From: JAWLHJ01 sp039587535
GTDB lineage: Bacteria; Gemmatimonadota; Gemmatimonadetes; Longimicrobiales; Gaopeijiaceae
Assembly: GCA_039587535.1 (NCBI GenBank)
Contig: JBDHIF010000009.1
Location: forward strand, 1 to 64,000
Length of the DNA stretch: 64,000 nucleotides
Direction of reading: 5' to 3'
Part shown: positions 43,186-52,423 of the stretch, one piece after another
How the letters are laid out: the number at the start of each line of letters is the position of its first letter
Position numbering within the stretch: the first letter of the stretch is position 1
The notes under the pieces: model-generated
Told to the model about the DNA's origin: nothing
What the model saw: the letters and a program-made list of their open reading frames with translations, nothing else
Databases searched by the model: none
Program-made: the position numbers and the translations under genes

Positions 43186-44871
43186 GTGAGACACGCGCTC
43201 CGCGCCCCGATGTGTGCAGTCCTGATTCTGGGCTCCCTTGCCGTCCCCGCCGCGGCGCAGCACGAGGGGCACGCCATGCACGGCATGCCCATGGAGGGTG
43301 GTTGGCGCATGGTGCCCATGGACCCGAACATGCCCATGCTGCCCGGCCTCGCCGAGGCGGTCCCGGTGGTCGGCGCCTTCATGCCGGGCATGGGCATGGA
43401 CCCCTCCATGCTCCCCGCCGCTCGTCCGTCGGAAGTGGTGCCGATGATGGACGGCGACACGCTGGACGTCTCGGTTTCCATGGTGCGCCGTACCATCGAC
43501 GGTCACGAGATGGTCATGTACGGCTACAACCAGCAGTACCCCGGACCGCTCATCCAGGCCCCCAGGGACGCCACCATCATCGTCCGTGTGACCAACGACA
43601 TCCAGTCACCGACCACCATCCACTGGCACGGGATCCGGCTGGACAACCGCTACGACGGTGTTCCGGGTGTGACCCAGGATCCCATCGAGCGCGGGGAGAG
43701 CTTCACTTACGAGATCCATGTACCCGACGCCGGGATGTTCTGGTACCACCCTCACGTGCGTGAGGACGTGCAACAGGACCTCGGGCTCTTCGGCAACCTC
43801 CACGTCACGTCGCCGGACCCCGAGTATTACGGCCCGGCCCACCGCGAGGAGGTCTTCGTTCTGGACGACATGCTCGTCGACGACCAGGGAGCGATCCCGT
43901 GGGGGGACAGCGCGCCCACCCACGCCCTCATGGGCCGGTTCGGTAACGTCATGATGGTGAATGGCGAGACCGACCACGGCATGACCGTACGGCAGGGCGA
44001 GGTCGTGCGCTTGTTCCTCACCAACGTGGCCAACTCCAGGACCTTCAACGTCACCTTCGGCAACGCCCAGGCGAAGATCGTGGCGTCCGACGTGGGACGG
44101 TACGAGCGCGAGCAGTGGGTCCCCTCGGTGGTCATCGCCCCGGCCGAGCGATACGTGGTGGACGTGCGCTTCGACGAGCCCGGAGAAGTGGTCATCGCCA
44201 ACACCATTCAGGCCATCAACCACTTCCGGGGTGAGTTCTACCCGAATGTGGATACCCTTTCGGTGGTCACCGTCACCGACGAGCCGGCGGACCCCGCGAT
44301 CTCCCGAGCCTTCGATACGCTCCGCGAGCACGACGCCGTACAGGAGGAGGTCGAGAGCTTTCGGCCCTGGTTCGATCGGGCGCCTGATCACGAGCTCGAG
44401 ACGGCCGTCCGGGTCCAGGACCTCCACAATTCCATCATGCTTTCGATGGAGGCGGATACGCTCTACTTCCCGCCCATCGAATGGAACGATGGGATGCCGA
44501 TGATGAACTGGCTCTCCACTGGAGAGCAGGTGACCTGGATTCTTCGGGACCGTGCGACGGGGGCCGAGAACGAGGAGATCGACTGGCGATTCCAGGTGGG
44601 CGACGTCGTGAAGATCCGGGTGTTCAACGATCCCGAGTCGTTCCACCCGATGAACCATCCCATTCACATTCACGGGCAGCGCTTCCTCGTTCTCTCCGTG
44701 GACGGCGTGACGCAGGAGAACCTGGTCTGGAAGGACACGGCGATTGTCCCGGTAGGCAGCACGGTGGACTTTCTCGTGGAGATGTCCAATCCGGGCGAGT
44801 GGATGATCCATTGCCACATCGCCGAGCACCTCTCCGCGGGCATGATGTTCGGCTTCACCGTCGAGCCGTGA
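43186..44871 (+). CDS. Exported multicopper oxidase with Met/His-rich N-terminus
   Basis: A 561-residue periplasmic three-domain multicopper oxidase. All four copper motifs are present: TIHWHGIRLD (around residue 146), WYHPHVRE (around 186), HPMNHPIHIHGQ (around 486) and HCHIAEHLSAGMM (around 543), with the axial ligand late in the chain. Between the signal peptide (AAAQ, about residue 25) and the first domain lies a segment of Met and His (HEGHAMHGMPMEGG, MVPMDPNMPML, FMPGMGMDPSM). Such segments bind Cu(I) in related enzymes. The GTG start is inferred from the signal peptide; no clear Shine-Dalgarno. Confidence 0.9.
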   Translation: MRHALRAPMCAVLILGSLAVPAAAQHEGHAMHGMPMEGGWRMVPMDPNMPMLPGLAEAVPVVGAFMPGMGMDPSMLPAARPSEVVPMMDGDTLDVSVSMVRRTIDGHEMVMYGYNQQYPGPLIQAPRDATIIVRVTNDIQSPTTIHWHGIRLDNRYDGVPGVTQDPIERGESFTYEIHVPDAGMFWYHPHVREDVQQDLGLFGNLHVTSPDPEYYGPAHREEVFVLDDMLVDDQGAIPWGDSAPTHALMGRFGNVMMVNGETDHGMTVRQGEVVRLFLTNVANSRTFNVTFGNAQAKIVASDVGRYEREQWVPSVVIAPAERYVVDVRFDEPGEVVIANTIQAINHFRGEFYPNVDTLSVVTVTDEPADPAISRAFDTLREHDAVQEEVESFRPWFDRAPDHELETAVRVQDLHNSIMLSMEADTLYFPPIEWNDGMPMMNWLSTGEQVTWILRDRATGAENEEIDWRFQVGDVVKIRVFNDPESFHPMNHPIHIHGQRFLVLSVDGVTQENLVWKDTAIVPVGSTVDFLVEMSNPGEWMIHCHIAEHLSAGMMFGFTVEP

Positions 44872-44949
44872 CGCACGCCCGGGTCGGTCGGTGTCCGGCC
44901 GGCTGCGGCGGCACGCGCCGCTACTGAATCCCCGAACCATCGGTTCCCG

Positions 44950-45423
44950 TTGAGTCCCAAGCTCCGCGCAGCCATACCGATACTGTTGTCGCTCTCCGCG
45001 GCCGTCCTCCTGTTCCTCGGGGTGGATCGGCTCGTCGAGCGGCGCCGCATCACCGAGGAGGTGAACCGGCTCCGCGGCGAGCTGTTCCAGGCCCGGGCGG
45101 CAGCGGATCGGTGCCAGGGGGGGCTTCAAAACTCGGAAGCCCGCCTGCGAGAGTTCGATCAAGTCATACAATCGCTCCGTGCCCGCGTGGACAGCTTCGA
45201 GGCCCTCGACAGCCGCGGCGTGCCAGAGGCCGAGTACGACGCGTACATGGAGTCCTTCGACAGCTACAACGACTCCGTGGCCACGTGGGAAGAGCGAGCC
45301 GAGCGCCTCAAGACCGCCGAGGCCTCCTGCCGCGAAACGATCGAGCGCCACAACGCGCTCAGCGATACCCTCCGCGCCGTGATCGAGGAAGCCGGAGGCG
45401 GTGAGGACGAGGACGGAACCTAG
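44950..45423 (+). CDS. Membrane-anchored coiled-coil protein
   Basis: A 157-residue protein with one N-terminal membrane span (IPILLSLSAAVLLFLGV) followed by a long charged helical part (ERRRITEEVNRLRGELFQARAAADR and on) that would form a coiled coil. It has two cysteines and ends in an acidic EEAGGGEDEDGT tail. The TTG at 44950 is the best available start; it has no strong Shine-Dalgarno. Function unknown. Confidence 0.6.
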   Translation: MSPKLRAAIPILLSLSAAVLLFLGVDRLVERRRITEEVNRLRGELFQARAAADRCQGGLQNSEARLREFDQVIQSLRARVDSFEALDSRGVPEAEYDAYMESFDSYNDSVATWEERAERLKTAEASCRETIERHNALSDTLRAVIEEAGGGEDEDGT

Positions 45424-45498
45424 CGCTGCTGGAAACCCAGGTTGCTCGACTCGCGTAGTCCCGAGTGAAGGCCTTTATCCTGCTCGCCGGAGTGGTCC

Positions 45499-45807
45499 AT
45501 GCTATTTGACTGGGAAGTGATCGCACCGATGGTGGTCGGCAGCCTGCTCATCCTCTCCATCGCCGGGGTGATTCTGCTCCGTCCGATCTCCAAGCGGCTC
45601 GGCGATGTCCTCGAGGCTTACGCGAAAGAGAAGGATGCCGGTACCACGCGCGAGCTCCGTCAGATCCGCGAGCTATTCGAGACCATGGACCAGCGGTTGC
45701 GACTCATGGAGGAGCGACAGGACTTCACCGAGAAGATGCTGGACTCGGTCTCCCGGGAGCGGATCCCTGAGCCCCGTCAGGATCAGGAGCTTGACCGACC
45801 CTCCTGA
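45499..45807 (+). CDS. Small inner-membrane protein with cytoplasmic helix
   Basis: A 102-residue protein: one membrane span (residues 10-28, MVVGSLLILSIAGVILLRP), then a charged helix (RELRQIRELFETMDQRLRLMEERQDFTEKML) that may dimerise. GGAG precedes the ATG. Resembles conserved small membrane proteins of unknown function (phage-shock-like topology, but not recognised). It follows the coiled-coil gene by 75 bases on the same strand. Confidence 0.65.
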   Translation: MLFDWEVIAPMVVGSLLILSIAGVILLRPISKRLGDVLEAYAKEKDAGTTRELRQIRELFETMDQRLRLMEERQDFTEKMLDSVSRERIPEPRQDQELDRPS

Positions 45808-45809
45808 GC

Positions 45810-46886
45810 CTACCGCCCGGGCCTCTTCAGGCTGACCGGCAGACGCCGTAGATGGGCTTCGAGGAGACGGCGGGGCGTGAGCTCTTCATCGATGATCCGC
45901 GCCAACTCCTCCTCTCGCTTCCACAAGAAGTCCACGGCACGGAGCTCCATCTCCAGAAGCCGACGCTCTGCAGACTCGTTGAGCGCGATCTCCAGTCCTA
46001 TCGTCCCGACCGTTCCGAGCTTCCACAATGATGCCCGGCGCCGGGTGATGGTCTCGGTGAAGGCACCCGCCGAGCCGGCCCGTTCGATCTCCCGCGCAGC
46101 TTCGGTGATCTTCCGGTCCGAAGCTCCAGCGATGTTCTGGTATGCGAGGAGTCGGCGCAGGACGTTCTCGGCCACGTCACCGTGGAGCTCGTACACTTTC
46201 TCCGGCGTCCATGGATCACAGCGCTGACACGGCACGCCCACGGACAACCGGCCGTCCGGGCCCCGTAGCGGGTAAACCCACCAGCCGAGATCGTAACGCA
46301 GCGCCCTGAGCGTGCTGTGGCAGTAGGGGCACGTCTCACGACCGTGCCACGCCGCCCAGCCGAATCGGCGCCAACGGAGCACATCCTCCACGGGGGCGTC
46401 TTCCCAGTCGATGGACAGGTCAGGGTCCCCGAAGCCCAGGATTGAACCGACGTAGGCCAGACCGCCCACGGCGTACGCGGACAGGGTGGAGCGCGCGCTG
46501 GAGAGAGAGACACGCCGGCGCCGGAGCTCGCGGCCGTACCGCCACCATGCGCGTTCGACCAGCTCCGCAGCCCCGACGCGCACCACCGTAAGCCCGTCCG
46601 CATCGTACAGCGCAACGTTGGCTGTCCGGGCCAGGGGGCGGCCACGGTCGTGCACCAGGCGCTCCAGCTCGTGGAGCGCCCCGTCACGCCCCTCGATGGG
46701 ACACAGATTCCAGCGGCCGCAAGAGGCGCAGATCACCCAAAGCCGGCCCGACACCGGATCGTAGGCGATGCGGCGGCCGAGTGGGAGGTAGGCGAGCCGC
46801 AGATTCCTCTGCAGAGGTACGTGGCAGAACAGACACCGCGTCAGGATCCCGTCCAGATCCTTCCTCAACTCGCTCGTCATCTTCAT
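45810..46886 (-). CDS. Zinc-ribbon-like protein of unknown function
   Basis: A 358-residue protein with four C-x-x-C pairs: RCLFCHVPL and ICASCGRWNLC near the N-terminus, then ETCPYCHST and VPCQRCDPW mid-way. They could hold two structural zinc ions. The centre (VSLSSARSTLSAYAVGGLAYVG) and the C-terminal charged helix (ERRLLEMELRAVDFLWKREEELARIIDEEL) have no known match. The start has GGAGGGG ahead. It is convergent with the small membrane protein gene (2 bases apart). Confidence 0.7.
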   Translation of the reverse strand: MKMTSELRKDLDGILTRCLFCHVPLQRNLRLAYLPLGRRIAYDPVSGRLWVICASCGRWNLCPIEGRDGALHELERLVHDRGRPLARTANVALYDADGLTVVRVGAAELVERAWWRYGRELRRRRVSLSSARSTLSAYAVGGLAYVGSILGFGDPDLSIDWEDAPVEDVLRWRRFGWAAWHGRETCPYCHSTLRALRYDLGWWVYPLRGPDGRLSVGVPCQRCDPWTPEKVYELHGDVAENVLRRLLAYQNIAGASDRKITEAAREIERAGSAGAFTETITRRRASLWKLGTVGTIGLEIALNESAERRLLEMELRAVDFLWKREEELARIIDEELTPRRLLEAHLRRLPVSLKRPGR

Positions 46887-47036
46887 CGTCGCCCCTCCCC
46901 ACGATCCTAGGCCACCGGGCGTGGCCCCACGTTCCCTCGTGGCGGTCCCCGGACCGCCACGATTCACCTACCCTGCAGGCACGCTCACCGGTCCCTACAC
47001 CCGAGCTCGGAAGGCCGTGCCCGCATCATCAGACCC

Positions 47037-47543
47037 TCAGGGCGCCGCGGCGATGCACTCGATCTCTACTCGAGCGTCGAAGGCCAGGCCACCCGTGGCC
47101 AGCGCAGAGCGAGCCGGCGGGTCCGAAGCGAAAAACTCGAGGTACACCTCGTTCATCGCGGCATAGTCGGCCATGTCGGCGAGAAACACGGTGCACTTCA
47201 CCATGTCCGCCATGGAGCCTCCGGCGGCCTCGATGACGTTCTGGAGATTCTCCAGAGTCTGTCGGGTCTCGGGTCCGATCCCCCCCTCGATCAAACGGAT
47301 CTCGTCCCCGGGTACGGTGCCGATGGAGCCGGACAGGAAGATGAAGTCCCCGCTGCGAATGGCAGAGGAAAACACCGGCAGGCGGGCCACCCCGGGAACG
47401 TCGACGATCTCCTTGTGCGGATCCTCCTCGGAGGCGTCCTGGACAGGACGGTCAGTCCGCGGCTCGATCGTGCATGCCGAGACCCAAGCCAGCAGGCTCA
47501 GGGTCGTTGCGCGTCCCGCGTACCTCCAAAAGCTGCCCGTCAT
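47037..47543 (-). CDS. Exported RidA-like lipoprotein
   Basis: A 168-residue Rid-family domain behind a lipoprotein signal (lipobox VSAC near residues 19-22). Rid features: VFSSAIRSGDFIFLSGSIG, ETRQTLENLQNVIEAAGGSMADMVKCTVFLADMADYAAMNEVY, DPPARSALATGGLA with the Arg position, RVEIECIA. Start 47543 has AAAGGAG upstream, well placed. An exported Rid domain is uncommon, because the normal substrates arise inside the cell. Confidence 0.82.
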   Translation of the reverse strand: MTGSFWRYAGRATTLSLLAWVSACTIEPRTDRPVQDASEEDPHKEIVDVPGVARLPVFSSAIRSGDFIFLSGSIGTVPGDEIRLIEGGIGPETRQTLENLQNVIEAAGGSMADMVKCTVFLADMADYAAMNEVYLEFFASDPPARSALATGGLAFDARVEIECIAAAP

Positions 47544-47628
47544 CGTTTTCGCTCCTTTGTCCTCGTTGGCGTCGTCCACCGCACCTCGGCGGTGAAGGTC
47601 GGGGATTCCAGCCCCGGGCGCCAGCGAA

Positions 47629-48870
47629 TCAGCCTGCAACCTGAGGCGCGCCTCCCCTTCGACGCTCCGCCACCGGATCCCGCACGCGCAGCAGAAGCAG
47701 CAGCCCTATGACGAAGAGGGCGGTGAGCACCAGGAAGCCGGGCCGCTGGTTCCCCCCCGCCACGAGCGTGACCCACCCGAAGAGCGCAGGTCCGATGATG
47801 GACGACGCACGGCCGCAGAGCGCGTAGAAGCCGAACATCTCGGCCTCCTTGCCGTCGGGAACCAACGAGGCCATCAGGGCCCTGCTCGCGGACTGGAGGG
47901 AGCCGAGCCCAAGACCGGCAGAGATGGCCAGGGCGTAGAAGATCGTCGGACTCCGGACGAAGAACGCCGCCACCCCCACGGCGATCCACAGCATCAGCAC
48001 ACCGATCAGCACCCGTTTGGGTCCGAGCAAGTCCGTGGGCCTGGACAGCGCGAACGCCCCCAACAGCGCGGAGAACTGGACCACCAGGAACAGAATCACC
48101 ACACCGTTCCGGTCGAAACCGAACGTCTCCTGGGCAACGATGCCGGCCATGGCGATGATGGTCAGCACACCATCGATGTAGAAGAAAAAGGCGAAGAGGA
48201 ACTTCCGTAGCTCAGCGTTGGCCCAGACTTCTCCGACGATGGTACGGAAATGGGTCAAGCCCCACCGTGCCGCCTCACCAATGCCCACGCCGGTGGGCTC
48301 GTCCGCCGGAAGAAAGAAGAGCGCCGGCAGCGCGAACACGGTGAAGAAGGATGCCACCAGCAGCCACATCACGGGAGGGCTGTCGACGAACGGCAGGACC
48401 ATGATGAGCCCCAGCGCCGAGCCCAGATACCCAACGCCGAAGCCCAAGCCCGAGACCGAGCCTCGCTTCTCGGGCGGCGCGATGTCAGGGAGGTACGCAT
48501 TGTAGAAGACGTTGGCCCCCTCGAAGCCCACGTTGGCCACCACGAAGAGCACGAACCCCCACAGCGCCATCCCCGACTGAAGCGTGGTCATGAGCGCGAC
48601 GGCTCCGACGCACACGGCGGCGTAGGCGAACATGAACTTCTTTCTCGAGCCGCCTCGGTCCGCGATGGCACCGAGCAGAGGAGAGGTCAGCGCCACGATC
48701 AGCGCCGACAAAGACAGGGCGTTCCCGTACCACGACTCACCGGCCCCACCCTCACCACCCACCACCACGCCCACGTAATAGAGCGGAAACACCGCGGTGG
48801 TCATGACCGCGGGGAAGACCGAGTTGGCGAAGTCGTAGAGCGCCCAGGCGCCGACCTGCTTCCTGTTCAC
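47629..48870 (-). CDS. MFS transporter (UMF1/Atg22-like)
   Basis: A 413-residue inner-membrane transporter with about twelve spans. MNRKQVGAWALYDFANSVFPAVMTTAVFPLYY matches the first span of the UMF1 family, as do the loops SPLLGAIADRGGSRKKFM and PPEKRGSVSGLGFGVGYLGS. The family includes vacuolar amino-acid effluxers in fungi, but the substrate here is unknown. GTG start. A spacer of about 85 bases precedes the RidA-like lipoprotein on the same strand. Confidence 0.88.
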   Translation of the reverse strand: MNRKQVGAWALYDFANSVFPAVMTTAVFPLYYVGVVVGGEGGAGESWYGNALSLSALIVALTSPLLGAIADRGGSRKKFMFAYAAVCVGAVALMTTLQSGMALWGFVLFVVANVGFEGANVFYNAYLPDIAPPEKRGSVSGLGFGVGYLGSALGLIMVLPFVDSPPVMWLLVASFFTVFALPALFFLPADEPTGVGIGEAARWGLTHFRTIVGEVWANAELRKFLFAFFFYIDGVLTIIAMAGIVAQETFGFDRNGVVILFLVVQFSALLGAFALSRPTDLLGPKRVLIGVLMLWIAVGVAAFFVRSPTIFYALAISAGLGLGSLQSASRALMASLVPDGKEAEMFGFYALCGRASSIIGPALFGWVTLVAGGNQRPGFLVLTALFVIGLLLLLRVRDPVAERRRGGAPQVAG

Positions 48871-49080
48871 GTGTGCCTGCTCCCGGCAAGAGCGAGGGGA
48901 AGAGCCCGATCACTCGGGTACGTCGTAGCGCGGACGGTAGCGCCTCGGGTATCCCCCTGCCACCGGTCGTCGGCCGACGGTGACCCGTGACCCCGGAGCT
49001 GCTATGTGGTGCGGTTGCGCCCTGGCCGGCCCCGGGCGAATCTCAGCGGCGACGGACAGACTCCTTGAAACCACATCGAC

Positions 49081-49857
49081 ATGAATCGACTCATCGGCAA
49101 GCGCGTCCTCGTCACGGGAGCAAGTGCAGGCATCGGCGAGGCCTGCGTAAGGCGCTTCGCGGAACAAGGAGCGCACGTCCTTCTGGCCGCTCGCCGCCTG
49201 GACCGTATCGAGAAGCTCGCCGAGGAGCTCCGCGACGCACACGGCGTCGAAGCGCACGCCCATGCCGTGGACGTGACCGACCGGGCGCGTGTGGTGGAGT
49301 ACGTCGAGACGCTGGAGCGGCTGGATCTCCTCCCCGACGTTCTGGTGAACAACGCGGGGAAGGCACGCGGCCTGGACAAGTTCCACGAAGGATCCATCGA
49401 GGACTGGGAGGAGATGATCGACACCAACCTCAAGGGCGTCCTCTACATGTCCCGAGCCATCCTGCCGCACATGGTCGCCCGGAACTCGGGCCACGTCGTA
49501 CACATCGGCAGCACGGCCGGCCGTTGGGTGTATCCGAAGGGCGCGGTCTACAACGCCTCGAAGTTCGGCCTACGCGCCATCGCCGAAGGGATGAACATGG
49601 ATCTCCTCGGCACGAAGGTGCGGGTATCCAGCGTGGACCCCGGGCTCACCGAGACCGAGTTCAGCGAGGTCCGCTTCCGCGGGGACGCCGAACGGGCCAG
49701 CCAAGTATACGCCACCACAAAGCCCCTGAAGGCAGAGGACGTGGCGGACGCGGTCTTGTACGCGACAAACGCACCCGACCACGTGGACATCTTCCAGATC
49801 GTCCTGATGCCCACGGCTCAGCGCGCGTCTGGAATGGTGGACAGGACCGGAGGTTGA
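49081..49857 (+). CDS. SDR-family NAD(P)-dependent oxidoreductase
   Basis: A 258-residue short-chain dehydrogenase of the YdfG type. Nucleotide-binding TGASAGIGEACV, NNAG, catalytic Ser in VVHIGSTAG and Y-x-x-x-K in VYNASKFGL. YdfG relatives reduce 3-hydroxy acids such as serine or 3-hydroxypropionate semialdehyde, so a small hydroxy-acid substrate is plausible but not shown. Alone, divergent from the UMF1 transporter. Confidence 0.9.
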   Translation: MNRLIGKRVLVTGASAGIGEACVRRFAEQGAHVLLAARRLDRIEKLAEELRDAHGVEAHAHAVDVTDRARVVEYVETLERLDLLPDVLVNNAGKARGLDKFHEGSIEDWEEMIDTNLKGVLYMSRAILPHMVARNSGHVVHIGSTAGRWVYPKGAVYNASKFGLRAIAEGMNMDLLGTKVRVSSVDPGLTETEFSEVRFRGDAERASQVYATTKPLKAEDVADAVLYATNAPDHVDIFQIVLMPTAQRASGMVDRTGG

Positions 49858-50028
49858 CGGCACAGATCGGGCTGCGGAACCGCCTTGGGCAGAAAGTACT
49901 CCGAGACCGGCAGCGGCCCGGCGTCGGCCCAGGCCATGAGCCCCGCGGGGGCGCCGACCGCGTGTCCGCGCGCCGTCTGATACCCCCATGCTCGGGGGCA
50001 TCGGGCCTCGGGCTTCCGCGGTGAGCTG

Positions 50029-51255
50029 TTGAACGAGAATCCCACTGGCGAGGGGGCCTCCCCAACGCTCATCGTCTTCGCCCTTTGGCTATTGGTGTTC
50101 TCGTCGGCGAGCCAGACGATGATCATCTCGCCGATCCTCCCCATGATCGGCGATCAGCTCGATATCGCTGACGGGGCACTCGGCACGCTGGTATCCGCGT
50201 ATTCGGTCATGGTCGGCACGTTCGCCATCATCTCCGGACCCATCTCCGACAAGGTGGGGCGCCGGCGGATGCTGATGATGGGCGCCGGGACCATGACGCT
50301 GGCATTGTCCCTGCACGGCCTTGTCACCGGCTATGTGTCGTTCCTCGCGGTGCGGGTCTTCGCGGGGATGGCAGGTGGCATGCTCAGTGGGGCAGCGGTG
50401 TCGTACATCGGCGACTGGTTCCCATACCACCGGCGTGGCTGGGCCACAGGCTGGGTCATGAGCGGGTCGGCGTTCGGACAGATCATCGGCATCCCCATGG
50501 GCATCGTCATGGCAGAGCGATGGGGGATCCGGTCCCCGTTCTACCTGTTCGCGGTCACGATGGCGGCGACGCTGGTCCTGCTCTTCTTCAAGGTGCCCCA
50601 GCCCGAGGTACAGAGGAGCAAACATCCGCTATCCGTCCGGAAGGCGGTCGGCGACTACATGGCCATGCTCCGTCGCCCGGAAGTCGCCTGGGCGGCCACG
50701 GCCTTCTTTCTCATGTTTCTCGGGATCTCCCTCTACACGGTGTACTTGCCGACCTGGCTCGAACGGGACCTGGGGGCCACCGGCGACCAGATCGCTCTCA
50801 TGTTCCTCCTGGGCGGCGTGGCGAACGTGGTCACCGGGCCGAAGGTGGGGAAGCTCTCCGATCGGATCGGTCGGAAGGGAATCATCCTCATGGCCTGCGT
50901 AGGGCTCTCCCTGGTGATGACGATGACCGTGCCGCTGGTGACGAGCCTCCTGGCCGGGTACGTGGTGTTCTTCGTGTTCATGGTGCTCGTGGCCATGCGC
51001 ATCAGCCCGTTCTCGGCGCTACTCACAGCGCTCGTCCGGGACGAAAGCCGCGGCTCTCTGATGAGCCTCACGGTGGCGCTGGGGCAGATGGGCTTCGCCC
51101 TGGGCGGTGCGGTGGCCGGGCCCCTCTTCGCCGGAGTAGGATACCGGTCCAACACGGTGCTGGGCGCCATCATGGTGCTGGGCATGGGCCTGATCGTGTG
51201 GTTCCTGATCCCCGAGCCGGCCACCGAGAAAGCCCCGTCGACTGCGAACACGTGA
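50029..51255 (+). CDS. MFS transporter
   Basis: A 408-residue twelve-span transporter. The conserved loop between spans 2 and 3 is GPISDKVGRRRMLMMG and the second-half repeat has GKLSDRIGRKGIILM. N-terminus is short and cytoplasmic. TTG start with GGTGAG just ahead. Possible drug or metabolite exporter; no substrate evidence. Ends about 90 bases before the response-regulator gene. Confidence 0.88.
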   Translation: MNENPTGEGASPTLIVFALWLLVFSSASQTMIISPILPMIGDQLDIADGALGTLVSAYSVMVGTFAIISGPISDKVGRRRMLMMGAGTMTLALSLHGLVTGYVSFLAVRVFAGMAGGMLSGAAVSYIGDWFPYHRRGWATGWVMSGSAFGQIIGIPMGIVMAERWGIRSPFYLFAVTMAATLVLLFFKVPQPEVQRSKHPLSVRKAVGDYMAMLRRPEVAWAATAFFLMFLGISLYTVYLPTWLERDLGATGDQIALMFLLGGVANVVTGPKVGKLSDRIGRKGIILMACVGLSLVMTMTVPLVTSLLAGYVVFFVFMVLVAMRISPFSALLTALVRDESRGSLMSLTVALGQMGFALGGAVAGPLFAGVGYRSNTVLGAIMVLGMGLIVWFLIPEPATEKAPSTANT

Positions 51256-51343
51256 CGGCAGTACGGGTGGGCCGACGGCTGCAGCCGTCTATATTCCCAG
51301 GCGAACGCCCCTGACCACCACCAAACCCCGCACTGGAGTCGTG

Positions 51344-52423
51344 TTGAGTCCGACGCCCGACGACAAGCTCCGAGTTCTCTTCGCAGAAGACGAGCTGGAC
51401 CACGCGTTCCTCGTACAGGCCTTCTTCGCGGGCATGCCCGAGTTCGCCCTCACCCACGCCCAAGACGGAGACCAGACCCTGCGCCTGCTCGCCGAGCAGG
51501 AATGGGCCCTCCTGGTGACGGACTTGAATCTCCCCGGGGCCGACGGTTTCGAGATCATCCGCACGGCGAAGGAGAAGAACCGCCACCTCCCGGTGCTGGC
51601 CACCACCGGCTATGCGCAGGAGCACTACTGGGATCAAGCGTTCCGCTCCGGCGCGGACCAGGTCATGGTCAAGCCACTGGACCGGGACGATTTCGTCGCC
51701 CGCGTGCGCTCCATGGTGAGCGTCGAGCCGGAGCACCGCCAAGCCAACCCCGATCCCGAGCCAGAGCCAGAGCCCCGTCAAGCCACGGCGGAAGGCGGGT
51801 CCGAGCAAACCTCGGCATCCAGCTCGGAGCGGGAGACGGTGCTTGTGGTCGAGGGCCTTCTCGGAGACGGCATCATGGGGTGCGCCGGGGCGTCCGCGGC
51901 TGCGGCCAAAGCCGGAGCCCACGTGGTGATCCTTCCGCTCCCCACCGACCGGCCCGAAGTCGATCCGAGTGAATACGCCGCCGCACAGCTCGCAGCGCAA
52001 CGCCTCGGGTTCAATCTCCGGTTGGCCGAGCCGCTGGTCGGTGATCCCGAGGCCATGACCCTGATGCTGGATCGTGCGGTCGGAGAGCTGCGGCCCTCCG
52101 TCCTCTACGCACCCGCCCAAGGCGACCGCCATCCATCTCGGGCGGCGGCGTCCCGCATCGCGACCGAAGCCGCACGCGGCCGTGTCCCTGTGCTCGGATA
52201 CCAGACCGCGACCTCTCCCTCCGCCTTCGCACCGAAGAAGGTGTTGGACGTTACAGCGCATCTCCATGAGAAAGTCGAAGCCCTTGGGGAGTTCGTGGAG
52301 ACTGTCGAAACGCGACCCGATCTCGAGCCCGAGCTCGCCCGCGCCTACGCCCACTACTGGGGTCGGCTGCGGGACTTCGGGCAGGCAGAGGCCTTCGAGA
52401 TTCTCCAGGAGAAGACCGAATGA
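51344..52423 (+). CDS. Response regulator fused to degenerate LmbE/PIG-L-like domain
   Basis: A 359-residue cytoplasmic fusion. Residues 1-125 are a receiver domain: FAEDELDHAFL, phospho-acceptor Asp in LLVTDLNLPGADG (around residue 59), TTGYAQE and the lysine in MVKPLDRDD. After a Pro/Glu linker, residues 165-358 follow the LmbE/PIG-L deacetylase pattern: VLVVEGLLGDGIMGCAGASAAAAKAGAHVVILPL, VLYAPAQGDRHPSRAAASR and FAPKKVLDVTAHLHEK. The zinc motif A-H-P-D-D-E is replaced by E-G-L-L-G-D, so metal hydrolysis is doubtful. TTG at 51344 has GGAG ahead (the GTG one codon before also fits). It is coupled by ATGA to an exported aminopeptidase. Confidence 0.78.
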   Translation: MSPTPDDKLRVLFAEDELDHAFLVQAFFAGMPEFALTHAQDGDQTLRLLAEQEWALLVTDLNLPGADGFEIIRTAKEKNRHLPVLATTGYAQEHYWDQAFRSGADQVMVKPLDRDDFVARVRSMVSVEPEHRQANPDPEPEPEPRQATAEGGSEQTSASSSERETVLVVEGLLGDGIMGCAGASAAAAKAGAHVVILPLPTDRPEVDPSEYAAAQLAAQRLGFNLRLAEPLVGDPEAMTLMLDRAVGELRPSVLYAPAQGDRHPSRAAASRIATEAARGRVPVLGYQTATSPSAFAPKKVLDVTAHLHEKVEALGEFVETVETRPDLEPELARAYAHYWGRLRDFGQAEAFEILQEKTE

